Below are positions 1 to 6,235 of a DNA stretch of 6,629 nucleotides, in pieces. The translations under genes and the position numbers were made by a program. The stretch comes from Cryomorphaceae bacterium (lineage in GTDB: Bacteria > Bacteroidota > Bacteroidia > Flavobacteriales_G > Salibacteraceae): NCBI GenBank assembly GCA_003564735.1, contig PXEK01000003.1:1-6629 (forward strand), written 5' to 3'. Every line of letters begins with the position of its first letter. Position 1 is the first letter of the stretch. Below the pieces are notes generated by a model. It saw nothing but the letters and a program-made list of their open reading frames with translations, was not told where the DNA came from and ran no database searches.

Positions 1-1167
1 AACCTCATGCTGGTTCTGAACGATCAAAAAAATACTTCGTCAGGAGTAATCAGTTCTACTTGGGGCTTGGGTTACAACCGAATGGCCAACTTTTATTCTG
101 TGACAAATTTTAATGATCCCAACCCTCAATCATCGTTGTTAGATCCTTGGCAGGATCGCCTAAATGCCGCAGCAGGGCCGTTCGCTGATGAGTTAGCATT
201 TGATGTCACCCCCGCTTATGAGGCGTTTCTCCTTGATGCTTTTGAACAAAACGGCACATTTTTTCACGCTAACGAACTTCATGAAGGTTCGATGAATAAA
301 ATAATCGAACGCACAGGGTCACTGGCCGAATGGGGCGGTTTTTACTCTGCCAACATCAACAACCGCTTCTACTTGGGGGGTTCTGTGAATATTGTCAGAC
401 TCAACTACAGCGAAAAATCTACCTACAGCGAAAGTGATTTTGACGGAGCGGAATTCTCTCCGCTTAGAGAGTGGGAGTTCAATGAAGACCTCAACATTAC
501 CGGAACAGCCTTTAAATTAAAATTAGGCGCCATTTACAGAGTCAATGATAACCTAAGGCTTGGTTTGGCTTATCATACGCCCTCATATATCTCGATTAAT
601 GACAATTACGAAACAGACGTGCAATCTGTTTTTGAGCCCGAAAATCCGGGAGATGCCACTGAGGAATATGCTTCATTCTCCCCGGGAGGACCTTTAAATT
701 ACATGCAAAAACAGCCCGGAAGGGCACAAGCATCGGCGGGAATAATCTTGGGTAAGCGCGGAATCATTGGTTTAGAATACGAATACGTAAACTATTCCAA
801 CATCAAATTTAGAGATGATTTGGCACGTATTGATTTTAGTGATTTGAATACGGATATTGAAGAAATTTTTGGAGCTACACATAATGTTAGAGCCGGTTTG
901 GAACTCCGTTTTGAAAACTATTTTGCGCGTGGCGGTTATCGCTTTAATCAAAGTCCCTACTCATCTGAAATAGACATCAGTCGAAACATTCACACTTATA
1001 GCGTAGGGGCGGGCTATCGTAAATCGAGCTTTTTTATTGACGCCGCCTACAGCCTCATGCGTGTTGACGAAGTTGAGGAGTTCCTTTTCAGCCCCGCCTA
1101 CATCAATCCGGCCACAGTTCGTATGCAATCCGGAGTTTTTGTGCTTACGGGAGGATTCAGGTGGTAA
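1..1167 (+). CDS. OMPP1/FadL-like outer membrane transport protein, 5'-truncated by window edge
   Basis: This is the C-terminal part of a probable outer-membrane beta-barrel of the OMPP1/FadL/TodX type, a family that moves hydrophobic compounds such as long-chain fatty acids across the outer membrane. The frame is open from base 1 (Asn-Leu before the Met at position 7), and there is no signal peptide, so that Met is probably internal and the real start lies upstream. Features seen: a GLGYNRMANF stretch like the one that follows the N-terminal hatch region in Bacteroidota members; many alternating aromatic/polar strands (for example RFYLGGSVNIVRLNY, LGLAYHTPSY, IIGLEYEYVNY, NYFARGGYRF); and a C-terminal strand ending GGFRW, where the final aromatic fits the BAM recognition rule. 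About 388 residues are present; I estimate that roughly 100 are missing. The thioesterase gene follows after 36 bp on the same strand, consistent with a shared lipid theme. The family call is fairly firm; the substrate is inferred. Confidence 0.82.
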   Translation, partial: NLMLVLNDQKNTSSGVISSTWGLGYNRMANFYSVTNFNDPNPQSSLLDPWQDRLNAAAGPFADELAFDVTPAYEAFLLDAFEQNGTFFHANELHEGSMNKIIERTGSLAEWGGFYSANINNRFYLGGSVNIVRLNYSEKSTYSESDFDGAEFSPLREWEFNEDLNITGTAFKLKLGAIYRVNDNLRLGLAYHTPSYISINDNYETDVQSVFEPENPGDATEEYASFSPGGPLNYMQKQPGRAQASAGIILGKRGIIGLEYEYVNYSNIKFRDDLARIDFSDLNTDIEEIFGATHNVRAGLELRFENYFARGGYRFNQSPYSSEIDISRNIHTYSVGAGYRKSSFFIDAAYSLMRVDEVEEFLFSPAYINPATVRMQSGVFVLTGGFRW

Positions 1168-1171
1168 TTTA

Positions 1172-1189
1172 TTTTGGTCCGAACCAAAA
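1172..1189. repeat. Perfect 7-bp hairpin between FadL-like and thioesterase genes
   Basis: TTTTGGT (1172-1178) and ACCAAAA (1183-1189) pair perfectly around a CCGA loop, in the 36-bp gap between two co-directional genes. No U tract follows on the plus strand, so it is not a canonical intrinsic terminator. It could be a weak attenuator or mRNA processing structure, or simply an A/T-rich coincidence. Confidence 0.4.
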
Positions 1190-1203
1190 ACCAATGACTT
1201 AAT

Positions 1204-1617
1204 ATGAAATTCTTTACAAATATTCGCGTTCGTTTTAGCGACCTTGATGCCATGGGTCACGTAAACAATGCCGTTTACTTCAATTACACCGAAGAAGCCA
1301 GGATAGACTACTTCAACAAAATCATCGGGCAACGCCATGATTGGAAAAAATTTGGGGTATTGCTGGTGCACAATGAAATCAACTATCTCCGTCCCGTTCA
1401 TTTGGGAGACGAACTGCAATGCGGCATAAAAACCGAAAAAATAGGGAACAAAAGCATACACTGCAGTTTTGCTTTTCGAGTAAAAACCGGTGCCGATTCC
1501 TACACCACTTGTTCAACCGGACATTTTACTTTGGTTTGTTTTGATAACGTGGCTCAAAAAACCGCTCCCATGCCTGCAGAATGGAAAAAAAAGTTTGAGA
1601 GTTTTGAGAAGGTGTAA
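1204..1617 (+). CDS. Acyl-CoA thioesterase, 4HBT/YbgC-like hotdog fold
   Basis: A 137-residue single-domain hotdog thioesterase, the usual length for the 4-hydroxybenzoyl-CoA thioesterase / YbgC / FadM group, which hydrolyses acyl-CoA to free acid and CoA in the cytoplasm. The diagnostic motif is near the N terminus: VRFSDLDAMGHVNN (residues 9-22), followed by the aromatic YFNYTEEAR. Asp15 sits where the catalytic aspartate of the Pseudomonas 4HBT enzyme lies, and G18-H19-V20-N21-N22 is the conserved loop at the start of the hot-dog helix. The middle part (NEINYLRPVHLGDEL, about 58-71) matches the second conserved strand and turn. There is no signal peptide or membrane segment. The start at 1204 places the motif at the expected distance from the N terminus; there is no clear Shine-Dalgarno site, which is common in Bacteroidota. 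It may be co-transcribed with the upstream barrel gene. The family is clear; acyl-chain preference cannot be read from sequence. Confidence 0.9.
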   Translation: MKFFTNIRVRFSDLDAMGHVNNAVYFNYTEEARIDYFNKIIGQRHDWKKFGVLLVHNEINYLRPVHLGDELQCGIKTEKIGNKSIHCSFAFRVKTGADSYTTCSTGHFTLVCFDNVAQKTAPMPAEWKKKFESFEKV

Positions 1618-1743
1618 AAGGCCATCACAGTTCCAAATCTACCGCAACTGAGGTTCATTGGAAAGAAACAATAATGATGGCTATCTTTGATGAGCTCATA
1701 CATTACTACTTTTTGCTTTACTTCCGGGCAGACGCAAAAAAAA

Positions 1744-1775
1744 ACGTGGTTGCCATGTTCAACATACAACCACGT
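1744..1775 (-). terminator. Intrinsic terminator of the rpmH transcript
   Basis: A 9-bp perfect stem (ACGTGGTTG at 1744-1752 with CAACCACGT at 1767-1775) is followed on the minus strand by nine consecutive U residues (plus-strand A run 1736-1744; the last A also pairs in the stem). The 14-nt loop can itself pair ATGTT (1755-1759) with AACAT (1761-1765), lengthening the hairpin. The plus-strand side has no U tract, so it serves leftward transcription, meaning rpmH (and possibly ribH read-through), before the convergent thioesterase gene. Confidence 0.85.
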
Positions 1776-1803
1776 AAAATATTAAATTCTGCTGTACCTT
1801 TTA

Positions 1804-1825
1804 GGGCACAAGAGCTTAGGTGCCC
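1804..1825. repeat. 6-bp GC-rich hairpin downstream of rpmH
   Basis: GGGCAC (1804-1809) pairs with GTGCCC (1820-1825), and the loop has some internal pairing potential (AAG with CTT). It lies in the 3' untranslated part of the rpmH transcript, between the stop codon and the strong terminator. It has no adjacent U tract on either strand. It may protect the 3' end or be incidental. Confidence 0.4.
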
Positions 1826-1850
1826 CGAACTGCAAAAAAATTAAACCTAA

Positions 1851-1880
1851 TCAAGGTGAGACATTCCCACCTCAAGGTGA
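1851..1880. repeat. Twin TCAAGGTGA repeat and short palindrome just after rpmH
   Basis: The 9-mer TCAAGGTGA occurs at 1851-1859 and again at 1872-1880, 21 bp apart. The second copy is part of a short inverted repeat, CACCT (1868-1872) with AGGTG (1875-1879). The block begins two bases past the rpmH stop codon. Function unknown; chance or a small duplication are both possible. Confidence 0.4.
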
Positions 1881-1881
1881 A

Positions 1882-2040
1882 CTAGAACTTATGTCTTTGC
1901 TCATCACTCACAGAAACACTGTGGCGACCTTTGGCTCTGCGACGAGACAAAACTTTTCTTCCGTTTTTTGTAGCCATACGACTCCTAAAGCCGTGTTTAT
2001 TTTTTCTCTTTCTCTTCGAGGGTTGAAATGTTCTTTTCAT
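1882..2040 (-). CDS. rpmH: 50S ribosomal protein L34
   Basis: A complete 52-residue gene read on the minus strand from ATG at 2040 to TAG at 1882-1884. The product begins [18 protein letters not shown] and continues [20 protein letters not shown], the hallmark of bacterial ribosomal protein L34, a tiny basic protein that folds into 23S rRNA in the large subunit. The length suits the family; the C-terminal tail ([12 protein letters not shown]) is slightly longer than in E. coli L34 (46 aa), as in other Bacteroidota. The start is supported by an AAAGG-containing purine stretch about 8 nt upstream and a TATCTTTG promoter element about 36 bp upstream. In many bacteria rnpA (RNase P protein) follows rpmH immediately; here only repeats and a terminator follow, so rnpA must be elsewhere. 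The gene is easily missed because of its size, but the identification is very secure. Confidence 0.97.
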   Translation of the reverse strand: MKRTFQPSKRKRKNKHGFRSRMATKNGRKVLSRRRAKGRHSVSVSDEQRHKF

Positions 2041-2075
2041 AATATTTTTCCTTTACCTGTTTTCAAAAAGGGCTG

Positions 2076-2083
2076 CAAAGATA
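2076..2083 (-). promoter_or_regulatory. Predicted -7 promoter element for rpmH
   Basis: The minus strand reads TATCTTTG, a full match to the Bacteroidota primary-sigma -7 consensus TAnnTTTG. Transcription would start near 2069 and give a leader of about 28 nt before the rpmH ATG. A good -33 TTG/TTTG is not evident at the right distance, so this rests on the -7 match and position alone. Confidence 0.55.
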
Positions 2084-2135
2084 CATTTATTCTCACGTTT
2101 TACATTGAGCCCCCACAAAAAAATTTAAGTACTAT

Positions 2136-2636
2136 TTACGCACCCGTAATTCTATTCTTTAGCGCAATCATTTTAATTGCGGCAGCAGCAGCTTCAACGC
2201 CTTTATTGCCGTGCTTACCTCCCGATCTCGCCTCGGCTTGTTCCTGTGTATCGTCAGTCAATACACCAAAAATAACGGGCTTATTGTATTTCAAACTCAC
2301 ATCTTTCACTCCCTGCGATACCGTATTACACACAAAAGTAAAATGCTCTGTTTCTCCTCTAATTACGCTTCCCAAGCACACCACCGCATCAGGAGCGTCA
2401 CTAGCTTCCAATACAAACTGCGCCGCCGTGGGCAACTCAAAACTACCCGGCACATAGTGCGATTCTATATTTTCGGGTCGCACCCCCGCATTTTTCAAAA
2501 AATCAACCGCCCCTGAATGCAGTGCGCCCGTGATAGAATCATTCCACTCGCTCACCACAATACTTACCTTAAACGTTGAACAATCAACATCCCCACCTAT
2601 ACTCCTATCGCTTAAATTATTCAGTTCAGTTGCCAT
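2136..2636 (-). CDS. ribH: 6,7-dimethyl-8-ribityllumazine synthase
   Basis: Lumazine synthase, the penultimate enzyme of riboflavin synthesis. It condenses 5-amino-6-ribitylamino-uracil with 3,4-dihydroxy-2-butanone 4-phosphate to give 6,7-dimethyl-8-ribityllumazine; family members form pentamers or 60-subunit capsids in the cytosol. The 166-residue length fits. Motifs in order: SEWN (W31-N32, substrate ring contact), VPGSFELP (62-69), GSVIRGETEHF (89-99) with H98 at the catalytic histidine position (His88 in B. subtilis), and PVIFGVLTDDTQEQAEAR (120-137) with R137 at the phosphate-binding arginine, then GGKHGNKG, which is strongly conserved. The protein has a 20-residue N-terminal extension before the first core strand. 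The gene lies between the TPR gene and rpmH with a 95-bp gap to rpmH. A promoter-like element lies upstream. I see no other rib genes here, so the pathway is dispersed. Confidence 0.97.
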   Translation of the reverse strand: MATELNNLSDRSIGGDVDCSTFKVSIVVSEWNDSITGALHSGAVDFLKNAGVRPENIESHYVPGSFELPTAAQFVLEASDAPDAVVCLGSVIRGETEHFTFVCNTVSQGVKDVSLKYNKPVIFGVLTDDTQEQAEARSGGKHGNKGVEAAAAAIKMIALKNRITGA

Positions 2637-2687
2637 AATTTTTTGTATTATTTTTTGATCAGAACCTTAAGCGTTACAATGCCGTGC

Positions 2688-2699
2688 GCTCCATAGAGC
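2688..2699. repeat. Small hairpin in the ribH leader
   Basis: GCTC (2688-2691) and GAGC (2696-2699) pair around a four-base loop close to the predicted ribH transcription start. It is far too small to be an FMN riboswitch; the effect, if any, is unknown. Confidence 0.3.
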
Positions 2700-2706
2700 T
2701 TCCCTG

Positions 2707-2714
2707 CAAAAATA
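2707..2714 (-). promoter_or_regulatory. Predicted -7 promoter element for ribH
   Basis: The minus strand reads TATTTTTG, matching TAnnTTTG. It would start transcription near 2700, giving a leader of about 65 nt. It overlaps the left arm of the 11-bp inverted repeat at 2711-2828. The -33 region is weak. Confidence 0.5.
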
Positions 2715-2828
2715 GAAACGCAAGGGATGAATAGAAAACACTTTTTCACAGACCATCTATAAGAATCTACAGATTAAGCCCCTGCTAACTCCCCTCACTG
2801 ATTACGGCTTTCAAAAAGCGTTTCTATT
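2711..2828. repeat. 11-bp perfect inverted repeat spanning the ribH-TPR gap
   Basis: AATAGAAACGC (2711-2721) and GCGTTTCTATT (2818-2828) are exact reverse complements, 96 bp apart, in the 220-bp gap between ribH and the TPR gene. A partial copy, AATAGAAA, recurs at 2730-2737. The enclosed segment has a small palindrome, AATCT-AC-AGATT (2764-2775), and a GCTTT/AAAGC hairpin (2807-2819), but no ORF of note. No obvious target-site duplication flanks the arms. It could be a degenerate short mobile element, a long-range RNA structure after the TPR gene, or paired regulator sites. Confidence 0.6.
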
Positions 2829-2856
2829 GAAGGAACAACGTGCATTATAGCTCAAA

Positions 2857-3543
2857 TTAAGCCAATCCGCGAGCGCGTTTTATAAACTTTTCAATATTCC
2901 TGGCCTGCATGGAGTTGGGGAACTCTTTTTTGATGCGCGAATAAAACTCTGCCGCCTCTTTACCCTTGCCTAATTCTTCAGCCACCAAACCGGCCTTCAT
3001 CAAGTAAATAGGTGTGGTAAATTCATTTTCAACATTTTTAATAGCCTTGCGGTAATGACTTAAAGCTTCAGAGTAATCTCCGAGTTCACTCCAAGCATCG
3101 CCCATAGCCCCAAACTTAATGGAAGGGGTGATTTCGTCTTTGGGCTTATATCTGTCCAAATAAAGAATGGCGCCTTCAAAGTCTCCGGTTCTCAAAAGAG
3201 AAACGCCCATGTAATAGTGAGCTAGATTGCCGGCATTGGTTGATCCGTAATTCGATGCAATTTCCTCAAAACCAAAATTTCCGTCACTATCACCGTACAT
3301 CGCTAAATTGAGTGAATCATTAGCAAAATGACGCTGAGCATGAAACAACTCATCTTGCGCCTCTTTTTCCAAAGGCGGTAAATAAATATTGAAATAGTAA
3401 AACACACCGAATACGATGAGCGCCACGGCGGTAATTCCACCGATTATGATTTGTTTATTTTTGTCCAGAAATTGCTCGGTCTTTGAGTAAACCTCCTGTA
3501 CGTCAACAATTTCCTCCTCTTTCTGTTTTTTTGTTTTTGCCAT
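2857..3543 (-). CDS. Membrane-anchored tetratricopeptide repeat protein
   Basis: A 228-residue protein with a charged, Lys/Glu-rich cytoplasmic N terminus (1-30), one hydrophobic membrane segment (about 31-52) and then a soluble region with three recognisable TPR-like helix pairs: about 105-138 (AHYYMGVSLLRTGDFEGAILYLDRY), 142-173 (FGAMGDAWSELGDYSEALSHYRKA) and 178-210 (YLMKAGLVAEELGKGKEAAEFYSRI). The architecture recalls YfgM-like ancillary proteins of the inner membrane, which bind the secretion machinery or periplasmic chaperones, but that role is only an analogy. From general knowledge, a TPR gene of this kind sits between ribH and a divergent recF in many Flavobacteriia, so the arrangement is normal and no link to riboflavin or repair is implied. 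The start at 3543 is supported by the promoter element 24 bp upstream. Confidence 0.88.
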   Translation of the reverse strand: MAKTKKQKEEEIVDVQEVYSKTEQFLDKNKQIIIGGITAVALIVFGVFYYFNIYLPPLEKEAQDELFHAQRHFANDSLNLAMYGDSDGNFGFEEIASNYGSTNAGNLAHYYMGVSLLRTGDFEGAILYLDRYKPKDEITPSIKFGAMGDAWSELGDYSEALSHYRKAIKNVENEFTTPIYLMKAGLVAEELGKGKEAAEFYSRIKKEFPNSMQARNIEKFIKRARGLA

Positions 3544-3566
3544 TATTCCGTTACATTTTAGCGGTG

Positions 3567-3574
3567 CAAATATA
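3567..3574 (-). promoter_or_regulatory. Predicted -7 promoter element for the TPR gene
   Basis: The minus strand reads TATATTTG, a full match to TAnnTTTG, with a predicted start near 3560 and a short leader of about 17 nt. It lies in the 136-bp divergent region shared with recF. The -33 region is not a clear match. Confidence 0.6.
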
Positions 3575-3613
3575 GTTTTTTATCAATTCCCACAGTATTA
3601 GCCGGTAAATCAT

Positions 3614-3621
3614 TTATTTTG
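3614..3621 (+). promoter_or_regulatory. Possible -7 element for recF operon
   Basis: TTATTTTG (3614-3621) differs from TAnnTTTG at one position and lies 59 bp before the recF ATG, in the divergent region. No convincing -33 element is seen, so this is tentative. The same ATTTATTTTG decamer also occurs at 1167-1176, ahead of the thioesterase gene. Confidence 0.3.
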
Positions 3622-3679
3622 CATCCCGACAAACAGAGCACAAACATTCATTCAACATTTTTATTCGCTAAAATCAGGT

Positions 3680-4792
3680 ATGCATTTAACCCGTTTACAG
3701 TTAATCAATTTCAAAAACAGAGCCGAGGTAGACATAACGTTGAGTGAGGGTGTTAACTGCTTTACGGGCAATAACGGAGCGGGCAAAACCAATATTTTAG
3801 ATGCGGTTTATTATTTGGCTTTTACCAAGAGTTTCTTTAACCCTACCGATTCTCAAAATATCAAACACGGCGAGGGTTTTTTTGTGGTTGAGGGATTTTT
3901 TAAAAGTTCTAATCAAGACAAGAGCCATGCATTGTATTGCGGGGTTAAACGAGGAGAAAAGAAAATTTTTAAGCGCAATAAAAAGAATTACGATAAATTT
4001 TCAGATCACATAGGGTTGATTCCGCTCGTTTTTGTTTCCCCTGCCGATGAGGAGTTGGTTTACGGGGGCAGCGAGCTGCGACGTAAATTTTTAGACGGTG
4101 TCATCTCGCAATTTGACAAGAAGTACCTCGATCATTTAATGCAATATCAAAAGGCGCTGAGTCAACGCAACAAGCTACTAAAAACCTTCGCCGAACAACG
4201 CCGGTGGGATAACGACGCCATGGAGGTGTGGAACATGCAACTCTCGCTACACGGCACACCTGTATTTGCCGCCAGGGAGTCGTTCTGTGAGGAATTCATA
4301 CCGGTGTTTGACAGGTATTACCGGCTTCTGGGTTCTGACCGAGAAAATGCAAAGGTGACATACAAATCAAAACTTCACGACAACTCCTTAGATGAGTTAT
4401 TGGAGAAGGCAAAAAATGACGATGCCCGCAAGCAATTTACAACGGTGGGGATTCACAAAGATGATTTATCATTTACATTGAATAATTATTCGCTAAAGAA
4501 AACAGGATCACAAGGACAAAAAAAGTCGTTTTTAACGGCCTTGAAATTGGCGCAATTTGAATTCATCAAAAACAAAAAAAACACGCCACCCATTTTATTG
4601 TTAGATGATATATTTGACAAACTGGATAAAAATAGGGTGAAGGCGTTAATGGAAATTGTGAGTAACGATAAATTTGGACAGGTATTGGTTACTGACACTT
4701 CACCCTTGCGTATAAAAGAATTATTTGAGAACTTTGAGACCAAAATACATTTGTTCAACGTTACTGAAGATGAAATAACTTTGGAAGCATGA
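3680..4792 (+). CDS. recF: DNA replication and repair protein RecF
   Basis: RecF is an SMC-like ABC ATPase that binds gapped DNA and, with RecO and RecR, helps load RecA at stalled forks. The 370-residue length is normal. Motifs: N-terminal LTRLQLINFKN strand; Walker A GNNGAGKT (30-37) followed by NILDAVYYLAFTKSF; the RecF signature around VFVSPADEELVYGGSELRRKFLDG (117-140); the arm region with QYQKALSQRN (155-164); GIHKDDL (257-263, usually GPHRDDL in proteobacteria); ABC signature SQGQKK (277-282); Walker B ILLLDD (305-310); D-loop DKLD (313-316); and the H-loop equivalent VTDTS (337-341). All ATPase elements are intact. It is not next to dnaA/dnaN as in many other phyla. The stop overlaps the next gene by 4 bp (ATGA), implying translational coupling. 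In many relatives the next gene is a DUF721/DciA gene; here it is not. Confidence 0.97.
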   Translation: MHLTRLQLINFKNRAEVDITLSEGVNCFTGNNGAGKTNILDAVYYLAFTKSFFNPTDSQNIKHGEGFFVVEGFFKSSNQDKSHALYCGVKRGEKKIFKRNKKNYDKFSDHIGLIPLVFVSPADEELVYGGSELRRKFLDGVISQFDKKYLDHLMQYQKALSQRNKLLKTFAEQRRWDNDAMEVWNMQLSLHGTPVFAARESFCEEFIPVFDRYYRLLGSDRENAKVTYKSKLHDNSLDELLEKAKNDDARKQFTTVGIHKDDLSFTLNNYSLKKTGSQGQKKSFLTALKLAQFEFIKNKKNTPPILLLDDIFDKLDKNRVKALMEIVSNDKFGQVLVTDTSPLRIKELFENFETKIHLFNVTEDEITLEA

Positions 4793-5493
4793 AAAAAATA
4801 TTGAACCCTGTTTTAATTCTCTGCCTTATTATCATCACGATAAGTGCTGCACAAGCACAGCGAAAATCGTGGAATATTGCGGTTTTTGCGGAACCTTCAG
4901 ATTATTACAAGGTAAAAATAAACGGCGAACTTCAACCTACGGGCTTTGCCTTTGAGGTTGATCCGGGGGAAATTCATTTGGAGGTTTGGGCTCCGCATCA
5001 CGAGGTTTTTGACACTACGTTTACCTATATCTCAGGTAAAATAACCATTTATGCACGCTTGGTACAGACCCAAGAATTGCGTGAATACCAAAAAATAACC
5101 TCAGAGCAAAATGACCTCAGGCGACAAAACTACCTTACTGTAGGTTTGGCCGGTGCCGCGGCATTAGGCGCCATCATTAATTACAATCAACTGGGTAAAA
5201 ACAAGTATATTCAACGCCGACAAGAATTGGGTAACCGCTATGACTTACCCTCTTACGGAGATCAAGGACTGGAGAACGCGGAATCTTCACTTCGCCGCAG
5301 CAGGACGTTGCAGTACGGTTTGTACGCGGCCACGGCAGGCTTCACGGCTTGGGGTATTTCCAAGATTTTGAAAATACGTAAAATAAACCCTCCGGAGTTG
5401 AAGGAAGACAAGAGCTTTATTCTTGACGATTTGGGTTTCGCCCCCAATATGCAAGGCGGGGGCATGCAGGGTTACCTGAGATTCAAATTTTAA
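4789..5493 (+). CDS. Exported PEGA-like domain protein of unknown function
   Basis: A 234-residue predicted exported protein. The signal peptide is clear: MKK, a hydrophobic core, then AQA|Q with likely cleavage after residue 23. Residues about 30-92 resemble a PEGA-type beta-sandwich (YYKVKINGELQPTGFAFEVDPGEIHLEVWAPHHE), a surface or adhesion-associated fold that often carries a short-turn 'xVxVNG..hG.TP....l.pG.h.v.v' pattern. A charged helix follows (95-113), then two hydrophobic, Ala/Gly-rich segments (about 115-131 and 174-195) that could be membrane helices, separated by a polar linker. The end is YLRFKF, with a terminal aromatic. The ATG overlaps the recF stop by 4 bp, so it is probably translated with recF. 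The PEGA-like call is by pattern only; no enzymatic motif is visible. It may be an envelope-associated protein anchored in the inner membrane. Confidence 0.75.
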   Translation: MKKILNPVLILCLIIITISAAQAQRKSWNIAVFAEPSDYYKVKINGELQPTGFAFEVDPGEIHLEVWAPHHEVFDTTFTYISGKITIYARLVQTQELREYQKITSEQNDLRRQNYLTVGLAGAAALGAIINYNQLGKNKYIQRRQELGNRYDLPSYGDQGLENAESSLRRSRTLQYGLYAATAGFTAWGISKILKIRKINPPELKEDKSFILDDLGFAPNMQGGGMQGYLRFKF

Positions 5494-5513
5494 CAACACA
5501 CAAATACAAAGAA

Positions 5514-6188
5514 ATGCGGAATCTTATTTTTTTAACGACTGTAGTGTTTTTCCAACTTTCATGCTCCCGACCCGAAGCGTGTATTGAAGCAAACGACAGA
5601 TATTTTCAACCTCCTCCCGGGATGGTGGACATACGAAGTTGCGGTAGGGGCGAAACCTTTTTTTGGGACTTTGGCGACGGCAATGGTAATGAGGGGCGCT
5701 TGGTCTCTCACGTTTACGATACCTCAGGGAGTTATACTATTGAGCAAATTGCACTCAAGAAGAATAGTTCCAGAGAAAGATCTGCTAAACATCAAGTAGA
5801 GATTGGTTATAAACGTATTGATTCCATCGTTTTTACTCGTTTAGCATTGGCTGTTTGGGATACCTCAGAGTTTGGTCGGGGACCCAACCTCTACGTGGAG
5901 TACGGCAGTTTAGGCACGAGTGAGCAAACGTATGAAAATTTCAGAGGCATTGTAAGCGAATCAAATCGTTTGTCATTCACTTTCCCCGGTGATACACGTC
6001 TTACAAGTCAGCGGTTGGCGGACGGACTAAAAGTCAGGGACGAAAATAACCGTCCGTTCACGCGCAACCGTGTGTTAGACAGTTTACGTACCACAAACGC
6101 TCTTGACGATATCAATTTGAATCCGCAACAAGTAAGAGGTGAACTCCAACGCACTGATGCCACCATTTACTGGAGTTTTGTTTATTAG
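5514..6188 (+). CDS. Putative lipoprotein with a PKD domain
   Basis: A 224-residue predicted lipoprotein. The N terminus (MRNLIFLTTVVFFQLSC) is a short type II signal peptide with Cys17 as the lipidated residue; the -3 position is Gln rather than Leu, a looser lipobox. The residues after Cys17 (SRPEAC) are not acid-rich, so the Bacteroidota surface-export signal is absent and a periplasm-facing location is more likely. Residues about 48-83 are a PKD domain core: FFWDFGDGNGNEG, then HVYDTSGSYTIEQIA. PKD domains are Ig-like beta-sandwiches used for protein or carbohydrate contacts outside the cell. The C-terminal half (about 101-224) starts IDSIVFTRLALAVWD and contains GRGPNLYVEYG, which resembles the C2-like modules that often follow PKD in Bacteroidota lipoproteins, but I cannot assign it. 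It begins 20 bp after the PEGA-like gene and is probably in the same operon. Function unknown. Confidence 0.8.
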   Translation: MRNLIFLTTVVFFQLSCSRPEACIEANDRYFQPPPGMVDIRSCGRGETFFWDFGDGNGNEGRLVSHVYDTSGSYTIEQIALKKNSSRERSAKHQVEIGYKRIDSIVFTRLALAVWDTSEFGRGPNLYVEYGSLGTSEQTYENFRGIVSESNRLSFTFPGDTRLTSQRLADGLKVRDENNRPFTRNRVLDSLRTTNALDDINLNPQQVRGELQRTDATIYWSFVY

Positions 6189-6235
6189 GTTTATAAACTG
6201 CATCACCGTTGTATTATACACTTATTAAAGAGCCC

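Noticed and set aside
1554..1769. Possible small minus-strand gene (rnpA candidate position after rpmH)
   Set aside because: The frame overlaps the thioesterase 3' end and the terminator, and its translation lacks the basic RNase P protein motif (RNR-type), so it is not rnpA or another credible gene.
1891..2457. 188-codon plus-strand open frame
   Set aside because: It lies antisense to rpmH and ribH, both certain, and its translation shows no family features; it is a shadow of their codon usage.
2637..2710. FMN riboswitch upstream of ribH
   Set aside because: The leader is about 65 nt with one 4-bp hairpin; the conserved multi-helix FMN aptamer core is not present and would not fit.
2721..2760. 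Tiny plus-strand ORF beginning at ATG 2727
   Set aside because: It stops after about 11 codons and has no supporting context.
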